From positions 365,336 to 429,335 of the forward strand of contig NW_004797530.1 in assembly GCF_000002075.1 (NCBI RefSeq): a DNA stretch of 64,000 bases, given 5' to 3'. The position numbers and the translations under genes were made by a program. Shown one piece after another: positions 1-11,122 of the stretch (the stretch's first letter is position 1; each line of letters starts with the position of its first letter). The stretch comes from Aplysia californica. Taxonomy: Eukaryota > Mollusca > Gastropoda > Aplysiida > Aplysiidae. Below the pieces are notes generated by a model that was given only the letters and a program-made list of their open reading frames with translations, was not told where the DNA came from and searched no databases.

Positions 1-304
1 AAATCACAAAAGAGTTCCCCTACCGGGTCTGTATACTTCGTGACTTTGTTCCCGGTTACCGGATCTGTATACACTTCGTTTTTTAAATGGTCAGTCTAGC
101 CATCATATTGAGAATAAGTATGGCTGGACTGCAGGTACGGCTAGACTGCCAGTCTAACCGTCATTAAGTAAGGCTAGCCTCTTCCTTTTTTTTTCTCTTC
201 TCCTCCCGGCTGACTAACAGTTTGTCCCATAAATTATAGTTTGTTGCTTTGTAGTTGTTTGTTTAAAAAAAATGTATATATTAGTGATGAAGAACGCCGG
301 ATTA

Positions 305-765
305 CCGGGGGGGGCTAGATCTATATCCTAATCCTCCAGCGTCTTTACTGCAATTTTCGTGCGGTATATTGTCTTTGCGTTTACCGTGTTTCAATTTCAA
401 GCATCAGCGTTCTTAATCTTACTGTTCTGAGCATCAACGATCTAGAATATAGATCTAGATCTGAGTGATCTTCCATCCTGTCCAAGTACTAGAACTAGAT
501 CTAGATCGAGGAAATCTGAAATGTTGCCGAAAACACATCATTCCATGCGGAACCTCCACGGAGTCTGTGGGTATCCCAGGAAGTGATGACATCACATTAC
601 TAAAATTAGCAGCCAATCAGAAAGATGCGTCTTCTATGTTTAACGGCGTGTGTTAGATCTACTCTAGTTAAGTAGATCTAAAGAAAAACAGAAGGACAGT
701 CTAGAAATCTAGATCTAGATCTAAATCTAAGAAAATAATGTATCTAGGTCTAGATCTAGATCTTA
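305..765. repeat. CTAGATCT low-complexity palindromic runs
   Basis: Several clusters of TCTAGATCTAGATC type sequence occur at about 308-320, 440-463, 489-508, 653-680 and 703-765. The unit is self-complementary, so each cluster can fold on itself. Isolated copies recur at 7163, 22057, 46650, 47437 and 47952. Confidence 0.6.
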
Positions 766-1668
766 TTTATACAACGGAGTGTCTACACGTACAGGGTAGG
801 TAAATGGGCTCGTAGTCTTAGAGTCAAGGTCCACCCTCATTCTACAGAGAAGTATCGTGTTGTGTGACTCACCATGTTGTGTGAGGCCACTTTGCTTTGG
901 TCATTTCATGTCTTTTTTTATCTCATGGTCAAGGTCAAAGATGACCTTAAAAATTAGACATTTGTAAGCCTAGCTAGGCTATTTCTTACTACTTGGATAT
1001 TTTTTGTACAGTAGAGCATGACTATAGCGGCACCCACTGCTGCGGGACCATCCTTACTGCGAGACTTTACCGGAATTCCCCTTTTTACAATGTAAACTCA
1101 ATTACTTATGCTTCGGTTAGGGGGGCAAAGAAATCCCGAACTTGGATACCGCAGGAGAGATCGAGCGAGCTCTAACTGGGGGAAGTGGTTTGGGCAATGG
1201 GGGGCTGTAGGCCATCTCCAAACAAGCAGTCAGTGGTGCGGTGTTGTGATTGGCCCGTCCAGTATCAATGAGTGAGGTGGGGCAAGCAGCAGAGAGAGAT
1301 GGTGTGGAGAGTGCGTTACGTGAGCCAATCCAAAAGTGATGTTCATGTGCCTTAGGCCTAAAAGTAAAAGAAGAGGAGAGCGTGTAGTATGTGATTTCTG
1401 AATCATTGAATTGCGATCGTCGATGCTCAGGCATACGCATGCATCCACTTCACCAGTTCTACAGTAGGCCTACCGGTACGATAGACAGCACAAGCAACAA
1501 GGCCGAGGAAAAGATGGCTTCCAACAAAGACAAAAGGAAATGCTTCTCACTCGAATGAAAGACCGAGATAAATAACGAAGTTGACAAGAAAAGGAAGAGA
1601 GATCTAACAACTAAAGCGCAAATTTTATTGATATGGAAGGGAGGTATAGTTTCCCTTTGCATTTCTAT

Positions 1669-1970
1669 TAGGGGTGGGCAGATACCGGTACCCAGTACCA
1701 AAACTCTCGGTTCTACCGGAGGAGGTGTCAGTACCGGTACCAGGCCTCCAGTTCCGGCTCTGGGAAGGAACGACACCAACGGTTTTTTACCTGCCCCGGG
1801 AAGTGTGCAGTGTGTAGGCCTAGGCCTAGCAGCTGTGATGTCAGATGCACAACGAATGCTGCTGGTGACCTTTTATATGTATGACTTCCGATTCCAAATT
1901 GACAATCGAAAACAAAAGTTTGCTTAAGTTTAAATATATGGCATCAAATCAGGTTCTCTGTCACTGTCGA
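1669..1970 (+). repeat. Dispersed repeat, copy 1
   Basis: From GGGGTGGGCAGATACCGG, through ACCGGTAC palindromes and AGGCCTAGGCCT, to CATCAAATCAGGTTC, this stretch matches the reverse complement of about 15750-16060. Order and spacing are kept over roughly 250 bases. It looks like a non-autonomous DNA transposon, perhaps hAT-related, but I cannot define clean ends. Confidence 0.5.
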
Positions 1971-2466
1971 GGTATACGTGTGTTGGTCATTCCGTTTTCA
2001 GCTCCTCTTTCATTGTTTCTAGAACCTTTGGATGCAGCTGTATATAATTTTCAGGATTGACTTTGTGTTTTTATCGTGTGGCCGACCTTCAGAATAGATA
2101 CATACCTTTGTATTCATAGCATGGTATGGCTGATCCTTCAGTTTTGTCTATCCAAGAGACTCGTTTCTCGTATGTGGATTCTTCATTTTGAGAGTGTTTT
2201 ACGTAATAATAGCGGCAAAGAGTTGGATTGTGTACGAATACTTCTTGTTCTCGCTCCTCTCTAGACAGTACTGATTGTGCTTGAGGACAACCTTTTTTTA
2301 GACGGTTGTTTTTCTTGAGATATAATGTGTTATTGGTTGTCCCCTTCAATCCCCAAGCTCCACGGTTATAAAAAAAGTGCTGTTGATTCAGGGCTCCCCT
2401 TTTCAGGCCAACTAAAGAGGTTCCTTCACCCTTTGTTTTACTATTTTAAGGGGTATTTAAACCCTT

Positions 2467-3002
2467 GTTAAGGGGGCTCTCGTGGCCTAGAGGTTAAGGT
2501 GTTGGCCTCTCATTCAAAGGTCCCGGGTTCTAATCCGGGTAGCGACCAAAAAATTTTCTTCTCTAAAATTGTCTCCTTTCACCTCCTTTCCTGCTCTCTA
2601 GCCATGTTCTGTTGTCTGCTTTCATTTCCACTTTCTGTCCCCACCCCCTCACCTCCTTTGCCCCCTCCTCTGGGCTCCTGACTCTTTCTGCAGCCTTTCT
2701 ACTGCTACTCCTTGGCTCCTCCTTACTGCTGTCTTTCTGCCACACCCCTGATCTTCTGGTAGGAAAGATCTACACCTAGCCTTCTCGGACAAGGGCGAAA
2801 AATCTCGGAGGGCCCGTGTGCAAGTTGCGCACGTTAAAGATCCCTTGGTGGTCTAAAATCGATAAGAGTAGGCTTCGGCCGCCACCCGGGCAAAATTCAA
2901 AATTTCCTACCAACTGAAAATATTAGGGGTGTCCCGCGCGCTCATATGACCTATGCAGTTGCGAGCGCCGTAAAACACTTTACAAAAACAAAAAAACAAA
3001 AC
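2467..3002 (+). mobile_element. tRNA-derived SINE, full-length copy
   Basis: The head has an A box (TGGCCTAGAGG, about 2482) and a B box (GGTTCTAATCC, about 2526). The body has CT-rich and AAGATC-containing parts, and the 3' tail is GCGCTCATATGACC followed by GTTGCGAGCGCC and an A/C-rich end. The tail ends GGCGCTC and GAGCGCC are complementary in the consensus and form a hairpin. It is not a functional tRNA: no matching acceptor stem is present. Related copies lie at 19522-20051 (minus), 37550-37850 and 53006-53361. Confidence 0.8.
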
Positions 3003-3487
3003 AAACCCTTGTTTTAGAAACTTAAAGGGTAAAAGTCAATATTTCGTAATTTTTCAATAAGAATTTTTGCTTGCAAACATTTAACTCACAGGCACATTCA
3101 CACAGACACACCTAGAGCGACCATGACTATGATTGAACGCAAACGATTTTAATTAACTGAAGAAATAAATGAGTAATATTGACTAGATTTAGAGTTATCT
3201 CCATTTAGAAGGGGGAAGAGTGGTAATGATAGAGCAGTTGGGTCTATCAAAAATAAAATAAAGTTGACAAACCAAAAGGGGTCAACTCCGACTATAATAC
3301 TCCAAGAAAAATAGACCTGTCACTCTATGAAATCTAGTAAGTCAGGATCTCAGTGGGGAAAAAAATTGGGACTTGGTGAAAAAAATCGGGATCAACGACA
3401 AATCACCTAGGTCATTGCCAAGCTGACTTAAAAAAAATTCCAGGGATGTCCAATATTATATCCATGTATATTCCCTCTGCGCACGTT

Positions 3488-3560
3488 CGTGTGTGTGGTG
3501 TGTGTGTATGTGTGTTTGTGTGTGTGTGTGTGTGAGCACGAGCGCGTGCATGTGTGTGTT
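3488..3560. repeat. TG microsatellite
   Basis: Interrupted (TG)n inside the hAT-like element. Confidence 0.85.
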
Positions 3561-4628
3561 TTTATCTTTTCTGTTTTATCCTGAAGTATCATGTCAAGGT
3601 CTCCTAGTCCAAGTGTTTTATGCGCCCCCCTCCCCCCCGGATAAGTCCCGAAAGACGCTTCAACCGGTGTGCATTCAAACTTAAATTGACCCCGTACATG
3701 CGAGGCTCACGCGCCGAAGTCATGTCATGTGGTGCGATCGCACGATTGAAACAGTTTTACTGAAGGGTCTTGATGACGGTCCCGACTAACCAGAACTCGG
3801 GCAAAGCATTTTTTGCCTTTGGCGAAAGTAGATCTTGAGAATGTCTAAAGTACAATCAACACTACTTCCAATCCATTAAAGTTGAAATAACACGTATGAG
3901 CAAATCCCAGACAACTTTTGGTGAGTCAACAACTAAATTCGACATAGACATTTCGGAAAACAGCGCTCCGAGTTTCTGCTGACAAAAAGTTTAACACGTG
4001 CTTACAAACAGAAAAGAAGGCAAGAGTAAGATTGTAGAAAAATCCGGCGTAACAGGCGGAGCAAAAAAAAAATTAAACAACAAAAAAAAAACAACCCCAG
4101 GGTACACGCGATCAAAATCGGGAAAATGCTTGAGATTTAGGGCAGGGATGAGTGGCAGGTTTGGAAAATAAACTGATTCCTTCAGAGCCATCCCAGGGTT
4201 CCTATTCCAGTCTTTCCACACCTTCGATGACGGACAACATGTCTACTAGTGTGTTAAAGAAGGATGGGGATAATGTAATCTCTCGGCAGGGGTCAACTCA
4301 AGCCACGACATCGGCAAATGTGAGCGACTGGAAATTGCGCTCAGCTGATAAGTACTAACTTTAAGTAGGTCGACAAGTCGACTTCTGACACAGAAAGTGA
4401 CTGTTGGGCATGTGTGTGGATGTGTTGTCAAATCATTGACTCCGCTTTGGGACAGAGAAGGGGGGAAATGATGCTTGCCAGACGCACACCACTTACGTTT
4501 TAAAGTGTACGCAAACCCCCGAAATGAAATTATAAAGAGTAAAGCTCACGCACAACCAAAGCTTAAAGGGGGTAATTTGCAGGTTTAATGCGTAATATAC
4601 GCACATTTGTGCGTAAAGGGGAGCCCTG

Positions 4629-5873
4629 TGATTATAATTTGCCTCAAAACATCCAGTGGCAGGAATTCTTGTTTGGCAGCTGCTGCATTATTGTACATAC
4701 TACTGGATCTGGCCTCATCTGTAGTTTCATTTGAAACAGACAGGTATTCAAGGCCGAAAGAAACGTCAGGCGGCTCTAGTGATTGAGGTTGATTGTAAGA
4801 GGATTCAATTGTCTTCCCTGGTTCATCACTTGAGCATTCGTTCTTGAGATACGAGTCATTTCTGGCTTCTTGCGTTTGAGTTGAAGAGATTGCTTTTGCT
4901 GGAGAATTTGTCTATTTTCAGTGGAAGGAGATGAAACATCTATTGTAACGAAATAGTTTAGAGACCATCGCATCTCTTGTAAACAATGCAATTCAGCGAC
5001 GAAAGGTTTATTTTTGGCTTTAATCGAGTCGGATGTTGAGTTATGACAGTATTATTCCCAGTTTTTTGTTTTTTTTAATATAATTTATTCAGGATCAAGA
5101 AATATCCAAATATACAATGATATTGCATTACAGATTAATATTTTATCCACAGAGCGATAAATAGCAGATCAAATGACATCATATCATAGAAATTTTGAGG
5201 TTTTGGGAGGTATGGTTTGTTTTCGGGAGGTTCCGGTTAACAAGTACCGAAGGCTAAGGCTTAATTAAAGTTTGAACGGATGGGTGATATGAAAAGCCAA
5301 GGATTATAATCTTGTTTGACAGGATTTTTGAGAGCATTTAGGCAGGGAAGGGACTGGGTAGCAAACCATTTTCACAGAAATGTCTGTTAGTTAGATCTGG
5401 CATTTGAAGAAGATGCTGGAATCTTGATTTTTTTGTCAAATTTACATTATAATGAAATATTTTTACTTTTTGTTGCATTTAAATTAAAAATGATAAAGAC
5501 CCAAATGTCAAATGTTGTAATGTTATAATTATACATTTCCTATTTGCATTGCGCTGCACACCACATGAGGGATGACTTTCACAACCTCGTGTATGATGCT
5601 GCATAGCGTGATGTATGGCCATCATCACTAGTGCAACCCTTAGCTTCAGTCTGCACATGTTGCTTCTGATAATGCTGTATCAAAGACAATTTTTAATTGT
5701 TAGTACTGACTTAAATGTGCTTCTTGTGTACCTGTTATGTTGACACTCTCTGCAACCTGTAATGTTCAGTTAACTCATACACAGATTTCGTTGTTTTCTG
5801 TGTCATTCAAAAAGATAAGGATCACTTAATTGAGAGTGCGTTGTGTTCTTGTGGGCTGTGCTTGCCCTGGAGG
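4629..5873. other. Non-coding stretch upstream of gene A
   Basis: AT-rich sequence between the hAT-like element and gene A exon 1. No TATA box or GC cluster stands out as the gene A promoter. Apart from the weak minus-strand frame I see nothing definite. Confidence 0.45.
4640..4890 (-). other. Possible minus-strand coding remnant or exon
   Basis: On the minus strand an uninterrupted frame of about 90 codons runs from near 4890 to below 4640. It reads QEARNDSYLKNECSSDEP, then SLEPPDVSFGLEYLSVSN and QEFLPLDVLRQ. The composition is protein-like rather than random, and a weak acceptor (TTCTCCAG) lies at its upstream edge. No clear donor follows and the family is unknown. It could be an exon of a gene on the other strand, a pseudogene piece, or chance. 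Confidence 0.25.
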
Positions 5874-5903
5874 ATGAATGCTGCCAGTCCAAGGACAAAG
5901 TGA
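5874..5903 (+). promoter_or_regulatory. Short upstream ORF in the gene A leader
   Basis: An ATG at 5874 is followed by nine codons and a TGA at 5901-5903, 18 bases before the inferred TASOR-like start. If the leader includes this stretch, ribosomes would meet this ATG first. Whether it lowers translation is inference, and the transcription start is not known. Confidence 0.35.
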
Positions 5904-5921
5904 ATATTGTATCACCTCGAA

Positions 5922-6003
5922 ATGGAAGCTTTCCCTTCGAAAAGAAAGCCTGCTACAAGACTACCACAATTCAACTTACCAAAGTTGAAAAAGATAAAAA
6001 GAG
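5922..6003 (+). CDS. TASOR-like: Gene A exon 1, start codon and basic N-terminus
   Basis: ATG at 5922 opens 27 codons beginning MEAFPSKRKPATRLPQ and rich in Lys and Arg, which could act as a nuclear localisation signal. The exon ends after one base of the next codon at a GTAGGT donor (6004). That G plus the AT at the start of exon 2 makes a GAT codon, so the phase fits exactly. I chose this start because the frame is the only one that joins exon 2. A 9-codon upstream ORF (5874-5903) precedes it. The 5' UTR boundary is not visible. Confidence 0.7.
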
Positions 6004-6809
6004 GTAGGTAATATTTTGCAATTTCCATGTACTGTAAGTATCAGACTGGGGTTGCAAACCCTTCTTTAACTTTATCTCTTTTGCATGATTCAAATTCTCC
6101 TTGTTGCATGGTCCAAGCTTTCTTACTCATTTATGTTCTTTTAGTAGAGCTACTTTATGGTGATAGAAGAAAAGAAGACTTTTATGCTTTGATTTCATGG
6201 TTTTTGCAGGACTTTGTCATCAAGACATTATTTTTATTAAGTACAGTGTACAGTGGTTCTCATATCTCATTATTGAATACTCTTCAACCCTGTTTGTATT
6301 TTGTCAGGGCTCTTTCAGTTACATTGACTCTCTCATCCCAACTTTACTGGGAAAATTCAGCTAGAGCTGCATTGCTATGCTACTTTCTCTTGCAATCATT
6401 TTACCATGTAATATTGTTAGTTTCCAACGTTTATGATAATGTACCCTGATTGTCTTTTTTAATGAAATTTACTCTATTGCCTATAATTTTCATGGACCAA
6501 TCACATCTTCCTGATCTGTGTGGCTTTAGGCAGAGACTGTTGTTATAGTAAAATTAGATAGCAATATTAAGGTATGAAATATGTCTCTATTCTTATCATT
6601 CTTTTGTTGTTACCTTCTGAGAGATGACAGAACTTTGAATTGTGTGCTGGTTTGTAGATTTATCAGTATTTATGTAATAGCGGATGAAACTGGTTCAAGT
6701 CCATCTTGATGGTCTTGAATCTGGGTTGTATTTTTAGAGTTTTTAAGGCTCCCCAGTAACTTAACTCAGTCCTGTTTGAGATGGCAATTAAATTTGGGGG
6801 TTCTTTTAA

Positions 6810-7458
6810 CTCGCTCAATCCTCTCGGTCAGCTCGCAGGCTGTGCCCAATCACACAATCGAGATAACTCAGTTCTATAGTTTTGTTCCTTTTACTAGTTA
6901 TTTAGTTTCGGAAGTTTTAAATAAGGTCAATTTACTGTTTCCCCAGCCAATTCTGCTTAGAGGAGTGCTGGAATTTTGTTTCTACTGTCATTACACACGG
7001 AGAAATCATGTTTTTTATAAAGGCACTTTCAGCACTTTTGTTCACACTGATCAGCTGAGCATGTCTTGCAATCGATTCTCTCTGCCTTTCTCACACATAC
7101 ATTTTCTTTTATTCATGAAAAATATTCGACAGTCTTTATTATACAGGATGTCATACTATATATAGATCTAGACACTCACAAGCATATATATTTGAATACC
7201 AATATAGGCTTGCTCTTGCTCATTCGGCCATGAAAAATTTTTTTAAGCCCCCAAAAATGCCAAATTTGTATGACACCCCAAAGCAAAGCTACTAAAGCTA
7301 CAAACTTCAAATTGAGTATGTCCAAAGGTCCATCTTAGGTTGTACTTTGTGCAGAATTTCAAAGCAATTGGATGATATGTATGGTTACTAGTTGGCCCTT
7401 ACATAAGTGCCAAATGACCGGTTTCTGATTTCGGGAAAAACCCGCGGCATTGAGTGAG
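6810..7458. mobile_element. TTAA-flanked piggyBac-like MITE in gene A intron 1
   Basis: TTAA occurs at 6806-6809 and 7459-7462. Directly inside are inverted ends CTCGCTCAATCC and the complement of CTCACTCAATGCC. TTAA duplication is typical of piggyBac (also Kolobok). The 649 bp have no transposase, so it depends on an autonomous relative. Confidence 0.65.
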
Positions 7459-7482
7459 TTAAATATCCTACCAGGGTTGAAA

Positions 7483-7502
7483 TACACACACACACACACA
7501 CA
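7483..7502. repeat. AC microsatellite
   Basis: Short (AC)n in gene A intron 1, just outside the TTAA element. Confidence 0.8.
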
Positions 7503-7702
7503 ACAATATAATATTGGATACAAAACTAAAGAGTTAATCAGCGTGAATATAAAATCCAATTGGGTCTTAGTATCACAAACATTCTTTTGAAGGTTGTAAG
7601 AGCTGATTCATAAAATCGCAATTTATGTTCCTTACAGTGTGTTTGTATCATACATTGTCATGAAAAGATTAGTTTTTATTTGTGATGTTTTTACCTCTCC
7701 AG

Positions 7703-7851
7703 ATTTATTGACAAATCTTCAGCTGGATTCACATGAGTGTCAGTATGAAATTCTGGCAGTTGTGCGGAAAAGTTTCCACTTCAGGGATTCAAACACCTGT
7801 TATGAATTTTTGAAAGTACAAGCAGTCCATAACCCTGAACTCACAGGAAAG
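7703..7851 (+). CDS. TASOR-like: Gene A exon 2, start of DUF3715
   Basis: Acceptor CTCTCCAG ends at 7702 and the donor after AAG at 7851 is GTTTGT (phase 0). It encodes residues 28-77, beginning DLLTNLQLDSHECQYEIL and ending HNPELTGK. This corresponds to the helical start of DUF3715 in human TASOR, which reads similarly (LVHNELLEKEF, from memory). Confidence 0.8.
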
Positions 7852-8555
7852 GTTTGTCGCATTTTTTGATTCTGGAGTCATCTGGAAATAGTTTTTGTTG
7901 TAATTGCTATAGTTGTGACTTTGCAGACCCAGAAATTGATAAAATTATAACGAAGATGACTCCATGGCTCTTGTGTGTCTGAACTTGTTTATATGTTTAT
8001 ACTTCATTGCTGTGCTTTCACAAATATGTTGGTCAGTGTTAACATGATTTGTGTTCCTCTGAAAGAGTGTAGTGTGAGTGGATCAGGACGTTCACAAATT
8101 TTATGTGAAATTGTTCATTTTTTAGTTGGGATTTCCATTGATTGTACACACTGATTGAATTTCACAGTTGTTTGGGAATAATTTGAAAAGTCCATGTTAT
8201 AACTGGTGTACTTACTTTTGTGAAAGAGTTTGAGTAATGAAAAATTGCCATTGGCATTGTTCTGTATGACCCAATGACACATACAAATTATGTTAGTCGA
8301 TTCAAATTCTTATCTCATTTCTTTAGAGGATCTGGCTCTTTCTTCTCTATCTTTCTGTAAAATGCATTTGTAAGATGTGCATCCAGTTGAAATCAGGAAA
8401 CAGGTGAAAACAAAATCCAAAAGAAAGAAGATGGAGCATTTTGTCCATGTCCTATCATAAAGAGGATAGTTATTTTACTCAGCTGAAGAAACATCACAGC
8501 GGGAAGATGAAAATACTCACATAAGTGGGTTTATCTTATACTCTTTTACTTTCAG

Positions 8556-8651
8556 TATCTTGAGAGAAGGAAAGAGATGAAAAGCAATGGATATCCCGAT
8601 GCTATTGTTGCAGACACTTATGCATTTGTTTCTGTTGATAGCTCAGCCATG
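8556..8651 (+). CDS. TASOR-like: Gene A exon 3, DUF3715 continued
   Basis: Acceptor TTTCAG, donor ATG|GTGAGT, exactly 32 codons in phase 0 (residues 78-109). The stretch YLERRKEMKSNGY then ADTYAFVSVD aligns with EFIEKRRELKQEGR and DSYAFLMVD of human TASOR (from memory). The strand that carries the catalytic His in active PARPs here reads TYAFVSVD with no His, as in the vertebrate pseudo-enzyme. Confidence 0.85.
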
Positions 8652-9102
8652 GTGAGTAACAGGCCTTTTGTATAGCAAAAAGTGAAATGTGTATAATGTT
8701 TCTGAATAATTTTACTACTAGATAAGGAGTGTTTTGTACTCATGAATTCACCTTCGAGAGAGGTTTTATGTCCAGTAAGTTGTGTACAACATGTGAAAAA
8801 GCCTACTTAACTGATTTTTTTCCTTTAAAAATGGCAAACCAGGCAGAAGTAATAGATTTATTGTTCTTTACTGTGCACTCTTTTGCTTGTTTTCATATTG
8901 ATATATTTTCCTTTCCCATCCCCCCGCCCCCCAATCATTCAACATTATGTTGCCGAGGGTTTTGTTCAACTGTTTGATGTGTTTTTGGATCTTTTCAGTT
9001 TAGTCTGAAGATTTAGGCGTTTTGTGCAGCTTATTGTTAATTATGAAGTTTTGTCAGAGTCTTTGGAGAGTTTTGATAACAAACTAATTTCATTGTCCTC
9101 AG

Positions 9103-9175
9103 GCAGAAAAAATCTGTAAAGAAGGCCTACGTTGTGGCAACCAGCAAACCTCTGCTCTTGGAGTTCCCAGTATGG
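9103..9175 (+). CDS. TASOR-like: Gene A exon 4, DUF3715 continued
   Basis: Acceptor TCCTCAG, donor G|GTACGT (phase 1), residues 110-133. AEKICKEGLRCG followed by SALGVPSM matches the vertebrate pattern of an Ile-Cys-x-x-Gly-Leu helix and a G-x-P-S-M turn. The leftover G joins CT of the next exon to give Ala. Confidence 0.85.
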
Positions 9176-9490
9176 GTACGTCACAAGCCACAGTTGATAT
9201 ATTAACATGTTGTTGTGGTGCTGTCCTGGCATTTTACTCTCCTTTTCCACCACTTTACCTCATGCTATTGTTTTATGAGTTTGTGGGAGCTTCGAGGTGG
9301 TTTTCTCTTTTTCGTTCTTGTTCCCTTCCTCATTATTATTGTCCTTACCTGTTCGTTACAAAACGTTTTTTGAAATTGTACTCTGGATAGATATATAAAT
9401 CAACCCAATTTATTTCTTTGAGTTGCTCCATCTTTTCAATCAAACTTTCAGTGCTCTACTATATTTTTTCATTGTCTTGTTTGAACATAG

Positions 9491-9579
9491 CTGTCCACTT
9501 ATGCAAGCACGCTGATGTTGTAACTCCTTCGAAGCCAAAACCTGGAGAGAGAATGATGTTGGTGTTCAAAGTTGTTAAG
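9491..9579 (+). CDS. TASOR-like: Gene A exon 5, DUF3715 core
   Basis: Acceptor AACATAG, donor AAG|GTAATT (phase 0), residues 134-163. VHLCKHADVV and ERMMLVFKVVK match the VYLSRYADLL and VVIFKIMK blocks of TASOR, the segment equivalent to the G-x-Y-L part of the PARP fold. Confidence 0.87.
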
Positions 9580-10003
9580 GTAATTAGTGAATTTTGTTTC
9601 TTCTGTCTTATTTAGGGTTTTCTCATGTGAGACATTCCTGGAGGCGATAAAGAACCCGTAAAGAATGCCCCCTCTCGTTTATTAATGGCATAATCTTAAT
9701 ACCCACTAGCTGTTTATCAAATTTTTTTTCCCATATGCTTTCCTCAATAGAGTTCATGGTTTGTTTTTGCCTTTATATAATGCAGAGCTCACATTCCCTT
9801 AGGTAAAGTTTGATAGATCCTGGAAATTGGAGTAAAAATTTTGTGTGTGTGTCAGTTCTGTTACTGGTTTGAGCAACAAGCAACATGTAAAATATTAACA
9901 GTTATTTGTCCTTCCTTCACTAGACAAGCATTTGTGCACATTATTGCTCTGATTTCTGGTTTGTAAAAGATTATGCCTTTGACTCTGAGTAATCTGTTTG
10001 CAG

Positions 10004-10141
10004 GGTAAAGTGAAGACAGTGCTGTGTAAGAACACTAGTGCACAGCTGGAGCCCACACCAAACTGTGATTGCCACGTGGCCAAAACCAATGTAGACCAGA
10101 CTGCCAATCTCGCTCCCCACATGTTTTTCTACTCAACACAG
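10004..10141 (+). CDS. TASOR-like: Gene A exon 6, DUF3715 core
   Basis: Acceptor TTTGCAG, donor CAG|GTAAGA, 46 codons in phase 0 (residues 164-209). GKVKTV opens the exon, followed by LEPTPNCDCHVAK, the most diagnostic block of the family (LDPTPKHECHVSK in human TASOR, from memory). The tail MFFYSTQ leads into the YEYG motif of the next exon. Confidence 0.9.
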
Positions 10142-10641
10142 GTAAGATGTTTTGTCTGTGTCTTTGAGTGGTGGTTGGTGAGTGCTCTGGTAGTGACCAT
10201 ATTGTCTGCTTCTTTTTGCACAGATGATTATCTTCCATGGATCTTTGGAATCCGCAGTTTAAGGATTGGTGATCACTGGAAAGTTTTTGTCTGTTTCCAC
10301 TTTTTTCTCACCTTTTCCTTCCATCTGCTTTCAGATATTTTTCAAGTCTGAATTGTCTACCTTGTACTTTGGGAGGAATATAGTATAATTTATGCATTTG
10401 TTCTCATTGATCGTCTGTATTTCAGCCTTTTGAAAAACATGTCTGTCACAAAACTTGTGCCTTTTGAATTCTTGCCTTCAGTATTTTGTATTGACTACAA
10501 TATATGATAGGTTTTTGTGCTTGAGATTTCTGGAAATGAGATAAGCAGGCATATTGTGATTGTTATAATTTCATAAAAGTACAAACATTCACCTACTTGT
10601 TATAGTGTAATAAAAAATTTGCTGCAATTTTATTTCAACAG

Positions 10642-10760
10642 CTATATGTATACGAGTACGGGGACTTTGATTTAGAAGACTACCCTCGGCAAGTACTGCC
10701 CTATGCCATTGTGTCTTACAAAGTCACTGACCCTCAACTGATGCCAAAGCCTATGTCAAA
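10642..10760 (+). CDS. TASOR-like: Gene A exon 7, end of DUF3715
   Basis: Acceptor TTCAACAG, donor AA|GTAAGA (phase 2), residues 210-248. LYVYEYGDFDLEDYPRQVL then PYAIVSYKV matches YFYEYGFDELRRRPRHVC and PYAVVSF, the C-terminal strand of the pseudo-PARP fold. Confidence 0.9.
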
Positions 10761-11067
10761 GTAAGAGCAATGCATTTGACTTTTTTTTTTGGTAATGGCA
10801 GAATGCTGGACATTTATAGTTTAAATAGGTTTCAGGACCCTGTAATTTTAATTTTTGGGGGGATTGGGAGGGGGCGGGTAAAAGAAATTGTCTCAGATTT
10901 TTTTTTTTTTGTCACGTGGTGTGTCTTGTTGCTATTTATTGTGTGTCTTGTTGCTATTTATTGTTAGGTGCTCCCTTAGCAAGAGAGATTTGTATATTTC
11001 ATACATTTTTGGATTAGAAATGTGTTTTTAGCTGTATATTATTTCTTACTGTAAGATTGAGAAACTG

Positions 11068-11122
11068 GCGCTCATATGACCTTATGCTGTTGCGAGCGCC
11101 GTAAAACTTTTACTGAAACAAA
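11068..11122 (+). mobile_element. SINE 3' tail fragment
   Basis: GGCGCTCATATGACC, then GTTGCGAGCGCC and TAAAACTTTTACTGAAAC form the shared hairpin tail with no body in front of it, in gene A intron 7. Such 5'-truncated copies are expected from LINE-driven retroposition. Confidence 0.75.

Larger units (their letters stand above)
1..2388. other. Non-coding left flank with AGATCT runs
   Basis: No exon is supported. The first 800 bases carry many overlapping TCTAGATC and AGATCT palindromes, a low-complexity pattern I associate with some gastropod genomes. A dispersed repeat lies at 1669-1970. The short open frames here lack splice or compositional support. Confidence 0.5.
2389..4628. mobile_element. 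hAT-like non-autonomous DNA transposon with a SINE inside
   Basis: The ends are inverted repeats starting CAGGGCTCCCCTTT (2389) and ending with its complement (4628), and a 5-bp direct repeat TGATT flanks both sides. A CAGGG start is typical of hAT elements, and a 5-bp duplication is known for the hAT5 group. No transposase frame is present in the 2.24 kb. A full SINE (about 2467-3002) sits within it, so the transposon is older than the SINE. Further in are a TG microsatellite (3488-3560) and A-rich stretches. Confidence 0.6.

Noticed and set aside
1117-1927. Frames of about 100 codons on both strands
   Set aside because: Low-complexity and dispersed-repeat translation with no splice or homology support.
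2470-2550. tRNA gene
   Set aside because: A and B boxes are present but the acceptor arms do not pair and a SINE body follows; the same holds at 19990-20046, 37552, 53008 and 63727.
6027-6449. Hydrophobic 140-codon frame, possible membrane protein
   Set aside because: Lies in gene A intron 1; T-rich sequence makes Leu/Phe-rich frames, and there are no matching splice phases.
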